A stretch of DNA of 64,000 bases from Oceanibaculum pacificum (lineage in GTDB: Bacteria > Pseudomonadota > Alphaproteobacteria > Oceanibaculales > Oceanibaculaceae): NCBI RefSeq assembly GCF_001618175.1, contig NZ_LPXN01000105.1, positions 37,795-101,794 on the forward strand, read 5' to 3'. The notes under the pieces are model-generated. The model made no database searches. It saw only the letters and a program-made list of their open reading frames with translations, and was not told the DNA's origin. The position numbers and the translations under genes are program-made. Below are positions 35,887 to 48,354 of this stretch, piece after piece (positions within the stretch are counted from its first letter, which is position 1; every line of letters begins with the position of its first letter).

Positions 35887-37497
35887 ATGAACGATATGAT
35901 TGCTGCCAAATCCGCCCTGCCGTTCGAGAAGCCGAAGGGACCGGTGGTCCTGTGTATCCTGGATGGCTGGGGCTACCGCACCGAGCCGGAGAATAACGGC
36001 ATCGCCCAGGCGAATACGCCGAACTGGAACCGGCTGCTGGCGAGTTGCCCGCGCTCGCTGCTGGATGCCTCCGAGCTGCATGTCGGCCTGCCCGTTGGCC
36101 AGATGGGCAATTCCGAGGTCGGGCATATGAATCTCGGCGCCGGCCGCAAGGTGATGCAGGATCTGCCGCGCATCGATCTGGCGATCCAGGATGGCAGCCT
36201 GGCGCAGGCGCCGGAGATCGCGCAGCTTGTCGCCAAGCTGAAGGCCAGCGGCGGCGCGTGCCACCTGCTGGGGCTGTTGTCGCCCGGCGGCGTGCATTCC
36301 CACCAGGATCACATGGCCGCATTGGCGCGCATCCTGGCGGCCCAGGGCATCGCGGTGAAGGTGCACGCCTTTCTGGACGGGCGCGACACGCCGCCCAAGG
36401 CGGCCAGGGAATATATGGCGCGCTTCCTGGCCGATATCGGCGACGCTGCGACGGTGGCGACCGTTACCGGCCGATTCTTCGCCATGGACCGCGATAATCG
36501 CTGGGAGCGTGTGACGCAGGCCTATGAGGTGATCGTCAATGGCGCCGGTAAGGCGGCGTTGGACGCCCTGAGCGCTGTCACGGCTGCTTATGAGGCAGGG
36601 GAGACGGACGAGTTCGTCAGCCCCACGGCGATCGGCGCCTATGCCGGCATGCAGGATGGAGACGGCCTGCTGGTGGCGAATTTCCGCGCCGACCGGGCGC
36701 GCGAAATCCTGACCGCGTTGGTCGATCCGGCCTTCGACAAATTCCCGCGTTCTCGGCTGGTGCGTTTCGCCGGCACGCTGGGCATGGTGGAATATTCCAC
36801 CGCGCTGGCGTCGTTCATGCCCTGCCTGTTCCCATCGACGGAGCTGGCGAATGTGCTGGGCAAAGTGGTCGCCGATGCCGGCATGACCCAGCTGCGCATT
36901 GCCGAGACCGAGAAATATGCCCATGTCACCTTCTTCCTGAATGGCGGCAAGGAGACGGAGTTTCCCGGCGAGAACCGCATCCTGGTGCCGTCGCCGAAGG
37001 TGAAGACCTACGATCTCCAGCCGGAGATGTCGGCCCCGGAAGTGACCGACAAGCTGGAGGCCGCGATCCTGTCCGGCCAGTACGATCTGATCGTGGTGAA
37101 TTACGCCAATGGCGACATGGTCGGCCATACCGGCATCATGGCGGCGGCGATCAAGGCGGCCGAGACCATCGACGGCGCGCTGGGCCGGCTGGAAGCGGCG
37201 ATCAAGCAGGCCGGCGGCGTCATGCTGGTGACCGCCGACCACGGCAATATCGAGATGATGGAAGATCCCGGCACGCATGAGGCGCATACCGCGCACACGC
37301 TGAACAGGGTGCCGGCCATCCTGGTGAACGGTCCCGCCGGCGCTGTCGGCCTGGCCGATGGAATCCTGGCCGATGTCGCGCCGACGCTGCTGCAATTGCT
37401 CGGCGTGCCGCAGCCCGAGGAGATGACCGGCCGGTCGCTCATCCGTATGGAGGCGGGGGCGTCTGCCGCCAAGGCGGAGGCTCGTGCCACGGCCTGA
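35887..37497 (+). CDS. gpmI: 2,3-bisphosphoglycerate-independent phosphoglycerate mutase
   Basis: A 536-residue glycolytic enzyme that interconverts 3- and 2-phosphoglycerate with two Mn ions. The N-terminal metal motif VVLCILDGWGYR is at about 20-31, and the phosphorylated Ser is S76 in GQMGNSEVGHMNLG. SPGGVHSHQDH, AFLDGRDTPPKAA and the late TADHGNIEMM with NHT-like AHTLNRVP complete it. It is longer than the usual ~510 residues through an N-terminal 16-residue tail. The ATG at 35887 is chosen because the frame further upstream overlaps rlmH. It overlaps envC by 14 bp. Confidence 0.96.
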   Translation: MNDMIAAKSALPFEKPKGPVVLCILDGWGYRTEPENNGIAQANTPNWNRLLASCPRSLLDASELHVGLPVGQMGNSEVGHMNLGAGRKVMQDLPRIDLAIQDGSLAQAPEIAQLVAKLKASGGACHLLGLLSPGGVHSHQDHMAALARILAAQGIAVKVHAFLDGRDTPPKAAREYMARFLADIGDAATVATVTGRFFAMDRDNRWERVTQAYEVIVNGAGKAALDALSAVTAAYEAGETDEFVSPTAIGAYAGMQDGDGLLVANFRADRAREILTALVDPAFDKFPRSRLVRFAGTLGMVEYSTALASFMPCLFPSTELANVLGKVVADAGMTQLRIAETEKYAHVTFFLNGGKETEFPGENRILVPSPKVKTYDLQPEMSAPEVTDKLEAAILSGQYDLIVVNYANGDMVGHTGIMAAAIKAAETIDGALGRLEAAIKQAGGVMLVTADHGNIEMMEDPGTHEAHTAHTLNRVPAILVNGPAGAVGLADGILADVAPTLLQLLGVPQPEEMTGRSLIRMEAGASAAKAEARATA

Positions 37498-38878
37498 GCG
37501 CGCGCCGATGCTTCGCGCCCTCCGTGCTGGGGCGGCGCTGGGGCTGGTTCTGACCGCATCGCTCGCGGCCGGCATTGCCTATGCCCAGACGCCGGTCCCG
37601 CTGGTCCCGCCGCCCGACGGCAAGCTGAAGGCGCTGGAACAGGCGCTGGAGCGCGAGGAGAAGCGCAAGCAGGCGCTGGAACGCCAGGCCGAGCAATTGC
37701 GCGGCGAGGCGGAGCGGCTGCGCGACGATTCCATCAAGGTCGCCAAATCGATCCAGGAGCGGGAGGCAGTGCTGACCCGCGTCGAGGCCTCGTTGCGCGA
37801 ATTACAGGCCGAGGCACGGCGCAAGCAGGCCGCCCTGCGCGGGCGCGAGGGCGATGTGGTGATGCTGCTGGGCGCGCTGGAGCGGCTGTCCCGTCGGCCG
37901 CCGGAAGCGCTGATCGCGCAGCCCACCGCGCCGGTCGATACGGTGCGCGGCGCCATGCTGCTGCGCGCGGCGCTGCCGAGCGTGCAGGAATCGGCCGACG
38001 ACCTGCGCCAGGAGCTGGAGGATATGGCGGCCCTGCGCCGCGAGATCGAGGCGGAACGCCGCCGGCTGGCCAACGCCACGCAATCCATGGAGGCGGAGCG
38101 CAAGCGGCTGGAGAATTTGGCCGCCAGCCGGCGCAAGCTGGTCGGCCGCACCGAGGCGGAACGCGAGCGGCTCGATACCGCCGTCTCCCGCATGTCGGCC
38201 TCGGCCGCCGATATGCGGGAATTGCTGCGGCAGATCGAGATTGAGCGCGAGGCCCAGCGCAAGGCGGAGGAAGAGCGCCGCCGCCAGGAAGAGGCGCGCC
38301 GCATCGCCGACGCCAAGCGCGCGGAGGAGGAGGCCAGGCGGCTGGCGCAATTGCCGCGCCCCCAGGCCAAGCCGAACGCGGAGCCCAGCCGCCAGGTCGC
38401 CAGCCTGCCGCCGCCGCGCCGGGTTGCGCCCAGCGTCTCGCCCAGCGGCCCGCCCTCGGGCCAGCAGCGCTCCATCGAGCGGGCGAAGGGCAGCTTGATG
38501 CTGCCGGTGCAGGGCAAGGTCGCCCATGCCTATGGCGAGCGCGGGGAGACCGGCCCGCTGCGGGGTTTGCGCATCGAGGCGCGCGATCAATCGGTGGTGA
38601 TCGCCCCGTTCGATGGCCAAGTGGTCTATGCCGGCCGTTTTCGCGGCTATGGGCAAATCTTGATCATCGAACATGGCGATGGATATCATACGTTGTTAGC
38701 GGGTTTGGGGCGGATCGACAGCGCCGCCGGTCAGTATGTGCTGGCGGGCGAACCGGTCGGAGCGATGAGCGGCGAGGGCGGCGGATCGCCTGAGCTTTAT
38801 GTTGAATTGCGCCGCAATGGCGAGCCGATAAATCCGCTGCCGTGGCTGGCAGCCAGTGGCAACAGGACAAGTGGATGA
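37484..38878 (+). CDS. envC: Murein hydrolase activator EnvC
   Basis: A 464-residue periplasmic activator of cell-division amidases. It has a signal sequence (cleavage after AYA at about residue 34), a very long Arg/Glu-rich coiled coil at about 45-285, a Pro-rich linker, and a C-terminal LytM domain from about 345. The LytM metal ligands are degenerate: GLRIEARD replaces the HxxxD segment and HTLLAG lacks the second His, so it is a non-enzymatic activator. The start may be GTG 37484 (GGAGG just upstream) or ATG 37508. Its stop overlaps ctpA by 4 nt. Confidence 0.9.
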   Translation: MPRPERAPMLRALRAGAALGLVLTASLAAGIAYAQTPVPLVPPPDGKLKALEQALEREEKRKQALERQAEQLRGEAERLRDDSIKVAKSIQEREAVLTRVEASLRELQAEARRKQAALRGREGDVVMLLGALERLSRRPPEALIAQPTAPVDTVRGAMLLRAALPSVQESADDLRQELEDMAALRREIEAERRRLANATQSMEAERKRLENLAASRRKLVGRTEAERERLDTAVSRMSASAADMRELLRQIEIEREAQRKAEEERRRQEEARRIADAKRAEEEARRLAQLPRPQAKPNAEPSRQVASLPPPRRVAPSVSPSGPPSGQQRSIERAKGSLMLPVQGKVAHAYGERGETGPLRGLRIEARDQSVVIAPFDGQVVYAGRFRGYGQILIIEHGDGYHTLLAGLGRIDSAAGQYVLAGEPVGAMSGEGGGSPELYVELRRNGEPINPLPWLAASGNRTSG

Positions 38879-40263
38879 AGTATTTTTCTCGCAAAGCAGT
38901 CGCCGGCGCCGTCGCCCTGATCGCGGTTTCCGGCGTTGCCCTCGGCTCGTTGCACGCACAGCAGAACGGCCAGCGGTCGGAGACTTACCGCCAGCTTAAC
39001 CTGTTCGGCGAAGTGTTCGAGCGTGTGCGCTCCGACTATGTCGAGGAGGTCGGCGACGAGAAGCTGATCGAAACCGCGATCAACGGCATGTTGAGCTCGC
39101 TCGACCCGCATTCCGGCTATCTGACCGCCAAATCCTACCAGGACATGCAGGTGCAGACCCGCGGCGAGTTCGGCGGGCTGGGCATCGAGGTGACGATGGA
39201 GCAGGGGCTGGTGAAGGTCGTCTCGCCGATCGACGACACGCCGGCCTTCCGCGCCGGCCTGCAGCCCGGCGATTTCATCGTGGCGCTGGATGGCGAGCAG
39301 GTGATGGGCCTGACGCTGGGCGAGGCGGTGGAGAAGATGCGCGGCCGCGTCGGCAGCGAGATCAAGCTGACCATCCGGCGTGGCATCGCCGAACCGTTCG
39401 ATGTGTCGCTGAAGCGCGACGTGATTCGCATCCAGTCTGTGCGCAGCAAGCTGTTCGACAACGCGGCCTATATCCGCGTGACCACCTTCAACGAGCAGAC
39501 CATGACCGGGCTGGAACGCGCCCTGGCCGATGTGAAGCAGCAGAAGGGCAAGGATCTGAACGGCATCGTGCTCGATTTGCGCAATAATCCGGGCGGTCTG
39601 CTGGACCAGGCGATTGCCGTTTCCGACGCCTTCCTGGATAAGGGCGAGATCGTCTCCACCCGCGGCCGGCGCGAGGAAGACGGCCAGCGCTTCAACGCCA
39701 AGGCGGGCGACCTGGCCGAAGGGCTGCCGGTCGTCGTGCTGGTCAATGGCGGCTCCGCCTCGGCGTCGGAAATCGTCGCCGGTGCGTTGCAGGATCATGG
39801 CCGCGCCATCGTGCTGGGCACCAAATCCTTCGGCAAGGGCTCGGTGCAGACCATTATTCCGCTGCCCGGTCATGGCGCGATGCGGCTGACCACGGCGCGC
39901 TACTATACCCCGTCGGGCCGGTCGATCCAGGCCGTCGGCATCGAGCCGGACATCAATGTTCCCGCCGCGCGCATCGACGTGATCGACGAAGGCCGCCGGC
40001 GCAGCGAGGCCGATCTGCGCGGCGCGCTGTCGAATGACACCACGCCGCAGCCGAAGGCCGATCCGAAGGCAACGCCGCCGGCCGCCCCGGGGGGCGATAC
40101 CGCGCCGGGCAATCAGCCGCCCGCTCCGCAGAAGGGCACGCCGCAGGCAGCGCCCGGCGAAACGGAAGCACCGGTGCTGGGCGAGGCGAATGACTACCAG
40201 CTCATCCGGGCGGTCGATCTGTTGCGTGGGCTGGCCCTGTTCAATAAGCGTGCGGTGAATTGA
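38875..40263 (+). CDS. ctpA: C-terminal processing protease (S41 family)
   Basis: A 462-residue periplasmic serine protease. It has a signal anchor/peptide (about 1-28), an N-terminal helical domain with SLDPHSGYLTAKSY, a PDZ domain at about 90-165 (GEFGGLGIEVT, GLQPGDFIVALDG), and the S41 core with LDLRNNPGG, catalytic Ser296 in GGSASASEIV and Lys321 in SFGKGSVQ. A Pro/Ala/Gln-rich tail of about 60 residues precedes a conserved final segment (DYQLIRAVDLLRGL). The ATG overlaps the envC stop, a pairing that is widely conserved and linked to peptidoglycan turnover. Confidence 0.95.
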   Translation: MKYFSRKAVAGAVALIAVSGVALGSLHAQQNGQRSETYRQLNLFGEVFERVRSDYVEEVGDEKLIETAINGMLSSLDPHSGYLTAKSYQDMQVQTRGEFGGLGIEVTMEQGLVKVVSPIDDTPAFRAGLQPGDFIVALDGEQVMGLTLGEAVEKMRGRVGSEIKLTIRRGIAEPFDVSLKRDVIRIQSVRSKLFDNAAYIRVTTFNEQTMTGLERALADVKQQKGKDLNGIVLDLRNNPGGLLDQAIAVSDAFLDKGEIVSTRGRREEDGQRFNAKAGDLAEGLPVVVLVNGGSASASEIVAGALQDHGRAIVLGTKSFGKGSVQTIIPLPGHGAMRLTTARYYTPSGRSIQAVGIEPDINVPAARIDVIDEGRRRSEADLRGALSNDTTPQPKADPKATPPAAPGGDTAPGNQPPAPQKGTPQAAPGETEAPVLGEANDYQLIRAVDLLRGLALFNKRAVN

Positions 40264-40279
40264 GCTGAAGCTTCCCAGG

Positions 40280-41605
40280 GTGAAATTTCCCTCCTTCAAG
40301 GGCCGTCGGGCAAAAGGTGCGGCGGATGGCGGTTTCGACGACGATCCGCCACCCTTCGAGGAGCAGGAAGACGAACCGGAAGCGGTTCGCGAACCCCTAG
40401 GCGCGCCCGTCGCCACGGCCGACCGCAAGGGCGGCATTGGCGGGGTTCTGCTGGGGCCGCTGGGCCAGGGACTGGTTCTGCTGCTGCTGATCGGCGGGTT
40501 GGGGGCTCTGGGCTTCTGGCTGGCCAGCAATGGGGCGGCGACGGCCTCCAAGCGGGCTTTGCTGACGCCGCGCGCCACCTTCTCCTTCCTGCCGCCGGCG
40601 CAGCAACAGCAGCAGGCGGCCCCGCCGCCGGCCGCCACCCCGGCTCCGGCCGAGCCACAGACGGCTTCTCCGCCGCCAGCACCGGCCGCTCCGGCGCCGC
40701 AAGCGGCAACCCCCCAGGCTCCGTCACAGGCCCCATCCCAGCCACCGCAGGCCGCACCCGCGCCTGCTCCAGCTCCCACCCCCGCGCCGCGCCGCCAGGT
40801 CGCGCTGGCGCACGATCCTGCCCTGGTCGAGAACACGCCCTACGGTCTGTTGCCGAAGATCGGGGCGGAAGGGCAGCAGCCCTGGCGCGCCTATGCCCAT
40901 GCTTTTCCGGCGGCGGAGCAGCGGCCGCGCATCGCGCTGATCATCAACGGCCTCGGCCTGTCCGGCGCGGCGACCGAAGCGGCGATCCAGGATCTGCCCG
41001 CCCCGGTCACGCTGGCCTTTACCCCCTATGCCGGGCGGCTCGGCGAATGGATATCCATGGCCCGCGCCGCCGGCCATGAGGTGTTGCTGAGCATGCCGAT
41101 GGAGCCAACCGGCTTCCCGCAGAGCGACCCCGGCCCGCACACGCTGCTGACCAGCCTCAGCCCGGTCGAGAATCTGGATCGGATGGAATGGGCGATGGGC
41201 CGTTTCACCGGCTATGTCGGCGTGGTGGATTTCCTTGGCTCGCGCTTCACCACGGACGAGCGCGCGCTGCTGCCGGTGCTGAAGGCGGTGAAGGAGCGCG
41301 GTCTGATGTTCGTCGACAGCAAAAGCTCCTCCTCCAGCCTGGCGGCGCAGATCGCCGGCAGCATCGACCTGCCGCACGCGGTGAATACGCGCTTTATCGA
41401 CAATGAGGCCAGCCGGGGCTATATCGACAAATCGCTGGAGGAGCTGGAGCGTGTGGCGCGGCGCGGCGGCTCCGCCGTCGGCATCGGCTATGCCTATCCG
41501 GTGACGCTGGAACGGGTGAAGGCCTGGGCCGCCACCCTGCCGGGCAAGGGGCTGGTGCTGGCTCCCATCACGGCGACCACGACCCGCCAGGCGCCGCGCG
41601 GCTAG
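40280..41605 (+). CDS. Divergent polysaccharide deacetylase family protein (YibQ-like)
   Basis: A 441-residue protein. A short acidic cytosolic N-terminus leads to one membrane helix (about 56-80), then a long Pro/Ala/Gln linker (about 95-175), then a periplasmic divergent polysaccharide deacetylase domain with RIALIINGLGLS, VTLAFTPYAG, EVLLSMPMEP and GVVDFLGSRF. The usual catalytic Asp/His metal residues are altered in this family, and its substrate is unknown. The start is GTG at 40280. It sits after envC and ctpA, as in many alphaproteobacteria, which suggests a cell-wall role. Confidence 0.9.
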   Translation: MKFPSFKGRRAKGAADGGFDDDPPPFEEQEDEPEAVREPLGAPVATADRKGGIGGVLLGPLGQGLVLLLLIGGLGALGFWLASNGAATASKRALLTPRATFSFLPPAQQQQQAAPPPAATPAPAEPQTASPPPAPAAPAPQAATPQAPSQAPSQPPQAAPAPAPAPTPAPRRQVALAHDPALVENTPYGLLPKIGAEGQQPWRAYAHAFPAAEQRPRIALIINGLGLSGAATEAAIQDLPAPVTLAFTPYAGRLGEWISMARAAGHEVLLSMPMEPTGFPQSDPGPHTLLTSLSPVENLDRMEWAMGRFTGYVGVVDFLGSRFTTDERALLPVLKAVKERGLMFVDSKSSSSSLAAQIAGSIDLPHAVNTRFIDNEASRGYIDKSLEELERVARRGGSAVGIGYAYPVTLERVKAWAATLPGKGLVLAPITATTTRQAPRG

Positions 41606-41623
41606 TTTCGGAAGGAAGAACGA

Positions 41624-42106
41624 GTGGACGACAGGCTGTACCGCCCCGGCGTGGGTTTCATGCTGATCAATCGCGACGGCCGTGTCTTCGTGGCGCGTCG
41701 CCTGGATATGCCCAGCGAGGCCTGGCAGATGCCGCAGGGCGGCATCGACGAGGGCGAGGACCCGGCCGTCGCCCTGTTCCGCGAGATGCGCGAGGAGATT
41801 GGCACCGACAAGGCCGAGATCGTCGCCGAGAGCGACGATTGGTACCGCTACGATCTGCCCGAGGATCTGCGGTCGAAACTATGGGGCGGCCGCTATATCG
41901 GCCAGCGGCAGAAATGGTACGCGCTGCAATTCCTGGGGAGCGATTCCGACATCAACATCGCCACCGAGGAACCGGAATTCATGGACTGGAAATGGGTGCC
42001 TTCCGCCCAGGTGCCGGAACTGATCGTCCCCTTCAAACGCGATTTGTACCGCAGCGTCATCGGCCATCTGACCGCCAAGCTGCCGCCGCGCTTCGTGCTG
42101 GCGTAA
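41624..42106 (+). CDS. rppH: RNA pyrophosphohydrolase
   Basis: A 160-residue Nudix enzyme that removes pyrophosphate from mRNA 5' ends and triggers decay. YRPGVGFMLINRDGRVFVARR opens it (pieces YRPGVGFMLIN and VFVARR), WQMPQGGIDEGEDP then the Nudix box with FREMREEIG. KWYALQFLG and EFMDWKWVP are RppH-typical. The GTG start at 41624 has a strong GGAAGGAAG upstream. It is the last gene of the rightward housekeeping run. Confidence 0.95.
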   Translation: MDDRLYRPGVGFMLINRDGRVFVARRLDMPSEAWQMPQGGIDEGEDPAVALFREMREEIGTDKAEIVAESDDWYRYDLPEDLRSKLWGGRYIGQRQKWYALQFLGSDSDINIATEEPEFMDWKWVPSAQVPELIVPFKRDLYRSVIGHLTAKLPPRFVLA

Positions 42107-42111
42107 GCCGG

Positions 42112-42933
42112 CTAAGCCGCCGCCTTCTCGGCCTGGGCGGCCTTGCGGGTGATGAGCCACCAGGCGATGCGGTTAACCGCGCGGTTCAGCGGGCCGTTGG
42201 GCTTCAGGCCGACGGCCTTGAACATCATCGCCATGCCACGCTCGACATGGTGCGGCCGGTAATAGCGGAAGGCGCGCTGCTGGTAGGCCTGGCAACAGCG
42301 GTCGCGGTCATACGCGCCGCCCTGGCCATTGTCGTTCGCGGCGTAATAGGCGAAGGCCAGCTCGTCATCCTCGCTCTCGGCGACGCGGCTGGCGGCAATC
42401 GCGAAGCGGCGCAGCACGCCCAGCTTCTCGATCTCCTGGTAGCGCTTCAGGTGGCTGTAGAACAGCTTGTAATGCCGCAACTCGTCGGCGGCGATACGCT
42501 GGCAGATATCCTTCAGCACCGGCTCGTCGGTCGAATCGGCAAGCGCGCTGTAGTAGGAGCTGGTGCCGATCTCCACCACGCAGCGCGCCACAAGCTCGCC
42601 CGACAGCGAGCCGCGCACCGACCGGTCGGCGTCCATCGGCAGCTTGATGGTGTCGGCGAAGCGCTTGAAGCTGCTCTCGAAGTCGAAAGTGGGATCGGCC
42701 ATCTCGGCCCAGCGGCGCAGCGCTACGCCATGCTGCACCTCTTCCAGCGCCCAGCTTCGGGCGACGGCCTTGAAGGCTTCGTCATCGTGGAAGACGTTGC
42801 ACAGATAGTCGCCATAAACGCCGCCATTATGTTCGACCATGCTGGCGGCCTTAACGATCGAGACGATCTCGGGATCGATCTTGCCGGGCTCGAAGCGCGC
42901 CCAGTCGATATCGTCTAGCGTCCAATGTGCCAT
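42112..42933 (-). CDS. Ferritin-like di-iron protein
   Basis: A 273-residue four-helix-bundle protein with a full set of di-iron ligands: E34 (VEHNG), E65 and H68 (EEVQHG), E121 (VVEIG), E151 and H154 (ELRH). The fold resembles the rubrerythrin/ferritin-like superfamily, but the tail (GLKPNGPLNRAVNRIAWWLI, about 247-266) has an amphipathic or membrane-touching segment. It could be an oxidase/oxygenase or a peroxide scavenger. Alone between rppH and the ATP synthase operon; the ATG at 42933 has no strong ribosome-binding site. Confidence 0.8.
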   Translation of the reverse strand: MAHWTLDDIDWARFEPGKIDPEIVSIVKAASMVEHNGGVYGDYLCNVFHDDEAFKAVARSWALEEVQHGVALRRWAEMADPTFDFESSFKRFADTIKLPMDADRSVRGSLSGELVARCVVEIGTSSYYSALADSTDEPVLKDICQRIAADELRHYKLFYSHLKRYQEIEKLGVLRRFAIAASRVAESEDDELAFAYYAANDNGQGGAYDRDRCCQAYQQRAFRYYRPHHVERGMAMMFKAVGLKPNGPLNRAVNRIAWWLITRKAAQAEKAAA

Positions 42934-43114
42934 GATTGGCTATGCTCCGTTTGTTGCTTGGCGCAACGCACGGCGCCCCCTCCTCGTTTTCGGTACTATC
43001 CGGTCGTTTTCGACCTTTTCTTATTTAGTCGGCCGACAGAGGAACGCAAACCCTTTGTGACAGTTTCGCGCATTCATATCCCAACGCTATGGGCCAATGA
43101 GCCGTTCCAAAAAC

Positions 43115-43138
43115 AACGGGGTCCCGAAGGACCCCGTT
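43115..43138 (-). terminator. Terminator of the atpHAGDC operon
   Basis: AACGGGGTCC / GGACCCCGTT (10 bp) with a CGAA loop on the plus strand (TTCG tetraloop on the minus strand). The minus-strand transcript ends GTTTTT. The plus strand also has a T run, so it can act in both directions. Confidence 0.85.
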
Positions 43139-43164
43139 TTTCTTCCCAGCGTGCGCCTGAGCGA

Positions 43165-43575
43165 TCAATGTCCGGTTTCGAGCGCCCGGATCATCGCGTT
43201 TGTCACATCGATCTTTTCCTGCAAGGCGGCCTTCTCGGCATCCGTCTTGGCAGCCTGAAGATCTTCCTTCTGGTCCTTCAGGCGCTGCTCGATGGCGGCG
43301 CGGTCCAGCTCGGCCAGCGGGATGGCCTCGTCGGCCAGCACGGTGCAGCGATCCTCGGTCACTTCGGCGAAGCCGCCGGCGACGAAGATGCGCTCCTTGA
43401 TCTGGCCGCCCTCATAGATCTGGATGACGCCCGGGATCAAAGTGGAGATCAGCGGGGCGTGGCGCGGCAGAACGCCGAAATAGCCTTCGGCGCCCGGCAC
43501 GACCACCATCTCCACCGGCTGCGATATCAGCAGCTTCTCCGGCGAGACCAGCTCGAAATTCGTGGTTTCGGCCAT
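43165..43575 (-). CDS. atpC: ATP synthase F1 epsilon subunit
   Basis: A 136-residue central-stalk subunit that couples rotation and can inhibit ATP hydrolysis. FELVSPEKLLISQPVEMVVVPGAEGYFGVLP is the family N-terminus (pieces ELVSPEKLLIS and VPGAEGYFGVLPRHAPLI), a beta sandwich followed by two C-terminal helices. It is the last gene of the F1 operon; a terminator lies 27 bp after its stop. Confidence 0.96.
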   Translation of the reverse strand: MAETTNFELVSPEKLLISQPVEMVVVPGAEGYFGVLPRHAPLISTLIPGVIQIYEGGQIKERIFVAGGFAEVTEDRCTVLADEAIPLAELDRAAIEQRLKDQKEDLQAAKTDAEKAALQEKIDVTNAMIRALETGH

Positions 43576-43624
43576 TTGTCAGGCTTCTCCCGTCAGCGAA
43601 AGGGCGCGTGGAAGCGGGGCGGCG

Positions 43625-45055
<1,431 letters not shown>

Positions 45056-45094
45056 CTACTCCACTCTTTCAATCCGTATTGCCGCGCCTGCGGT

Positions 45095-45991
45095 TTAAAG
45101 CGCTTCCGCACCGGAGATGATCTCGATCAGCTCCTTGGTGATGTTCGCCTGGCGCTGGCGGTTATAGGTCTGCGACAGCTTGTTGATCATGTCGCCGGCA
45201 TTGCGGGTCGCGCTGTCCATCGCGGACATGCGCGCACCCTGCTCGCCTGCGGCGTTCTCAAGCAGCGTCTTGTAGATCTGGATCGCCAGATTCTGCGGCA
45301 ACAACGCCTCCAGAATGCTCTCCTCGTCCGGCTCGAACTCGTAGAGAGCCTGCGGGCCGGTCTTATCGTCCGCCTTCTGCTCGGCGGTGATCTCCGGCAG
45401 GGCGACGGGGATCAGCTGCTGCGCGGTCGGGATCTGCGCCATGGCGGACCGGAACCGGGCATAGAAGATCGTCGCGACATCGAACTCGCCGGCTTCGAAC
45501 ATTTCGGCGACCCGCACCGAAATGCCGCTGGCGTCGGCGAAGGTCAGCCGCTTCTGGCCGGCGAAGCTGACCATGTCGACGATCTTGTCGCGGAATTCGC
45601 GGCGCAGCGAATCGCGGCCCTTACGGCCGACGCACAGAATCTTCACGGTCTTGCCGTCGGCCAGCAGCCGGCGGATGTGAAGCCGGGCCGCCTTTACGAT
45701 ATTGGCGTTGAAACCGCCGCACAGGCCGCGATCGGCGGTGGCGACGATCACCAGATGCACATCGTCCTTGCCGGTGCCGGAGACCAGCTTGGGCGCGCCG
45801 GACGCGCCCTGCAGCCGGCCGGCCACCGAGGCCAGCATCCGCTCCATGCGTTCGGCGTAGGGGCGGGCGGCTTCCGCCTGCTCCTGCGCGCGACGCAGCT
45901 TCGCGGCCGCGACCATCTTCATCGCCGAGGTGATCTTCCTCGTCGACTGGACGCTTTTGATCCGGTTTCTTAGGTCCTTGAGGCTGGGCAT
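45095..45991 (-). CDS. atpG: ATP synthase F1 gamma subunit
   Basis: A 298-residue rotor shaft subunit. The N-terminus [20 protein letters not shown] and [18 protein letters not shown], the central [14 protein letters not shown], and the C-terminal [15 protein letters not shown] and [20 protein letters not shown] are diagnostic. It lies between atpA and atpD with short spacers. Confidence 0.97.
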   Translation of the reverse strand: MPSLKDLRNRIKSVQSTRKITSAMKMVAAAKLRRAQEQAEAARPYAERMERMLASVAGRLQGASGAPKLVSGTGKDDVHLVIVATADRGLCGGFNANIVKAARLHIRRLLADGKTVKILCVGRKGRDSLRREFRDKIVDMVSFAGQKRLTFADASGISVRVAEMFEAGEFDVATIFYARFRSAMAQIPTAQQLIPVALPEITAEQKADDKTGPQALYEFEPDEESILEALLPQNLAIQIYKTLLENAAGEQGARMSAMDSATRNAGDMINKLSQTYNRQRQANITKELIEIISGAEAL

Positions 45992-46029
45992 CCGCTCTCG
46001 CCTTGGTTGCTACCGGGAAAGATCGAGGA

Positions 46030-47558
<1,529 letters not shown>

Positions 47559-47562
<4 letters not shown>

Positions 47563-48119
47563 GCAGTCCCTTTCATCGCGAGCTGCAGCCGCTGCAGTTT
47601 GCTGCGCAGCGAACTATCGATCATACGTGATCCAACCTTGACGATCAGCCCGCCGATGAGGGCAGGCTCGACCTTCGTTTCAATGGCGACCTTGGTGCCG
47701 ATCGCCTGTTTCAGCGCATCCGTGAGCGCCTTTTCCTGCGTCTTGGTGAGCGCCTTGGCGGAGGTGACCTCCGCCGTGACCTCGCCGCGACGGCGGGCAA
47801 GTTCGTTCAGGAATGCGTCGATGATGTTGTTCAGGGCGAACAGGCGGCGGTTATTCGCCACCGTGCCCAGGAATTTGCGGGTCAGCGCGTTAGCGCCGGC
47901 CTTGTCCATGACCGCATCCATTGCCTTGGCCTGCTGCTCGCGGCCGAGGATGGGCGAGCGGATTAGGCGGACCAGATCGTCGGATTCGACGAGAAGCTGG
48001 CGCAGCGCGCGCAAATCCTCGGCGACGTCGTCCAGTGCCTTGCTGCTGTCCGCGAGTTCATAGAGCGCCGTCGCATAGCGCTGAGCGATCGCTGACAGGC
48101 CTTGCGTCCCTTTCGCCAA
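47559..48119 (-). CDS. atpH: ATP synthase F1 delta subunit
   Basis: A 186-residue stator subunit linking F1 to the F0 b subunit. The N-terminal [14 protein letters not shown] is diagnostic, and [29 protein letters not shown] ends the protein (pieces [15 protein letters not shown] and [10 protein letters not shown]). It is first gene of the F1 operon; F0 genes are absent from this window, as is usual in alphaproteobacteria. The 235-bp spacer to priA should hold the operon promoter; a weak TTGCAC-16-TTAGAC on the minus strand near 48245-48275 is only a guess. Confidence 0.96.
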
Positions 48120-48354
48120 CTGGGGGCTCCCACTTTAGATGCGGCTGACCGAATTCGCTGTCGCATATCCGCCGAAAACCCTTGCCGAGGCTGGGATTAT
48201 CGGCGCAATACGAGCCTATCGGGAAGGCGTGACCCCCCGAAGGCCGGGCGTTGTCTAACATAGTCGTATAGGGTGTGCAAGCCGTAGCGGCGCAGGGGAA
48301 CGGCGCATTTCCGCAAAGGTTCCAACCATCCCCGAAATCGGCCCGAAAGGCCGC

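Noticed and set aside
38797..40836. Minus-strand open frame of 679 codons opposite ctpA and the YibQ-like gene
   Set aside because: A shadow frame with low-complexity Ala/Gly/Cys runs produced by the Pro/Ala linkers of the real genes.
48240..48280. Promoter of the atp operon on the minus strand (TTGCAC-16-TTAGAC)
   Set aside because: The -10 is a poor match and several other weak options exist in the spacer; not worth a feature call.
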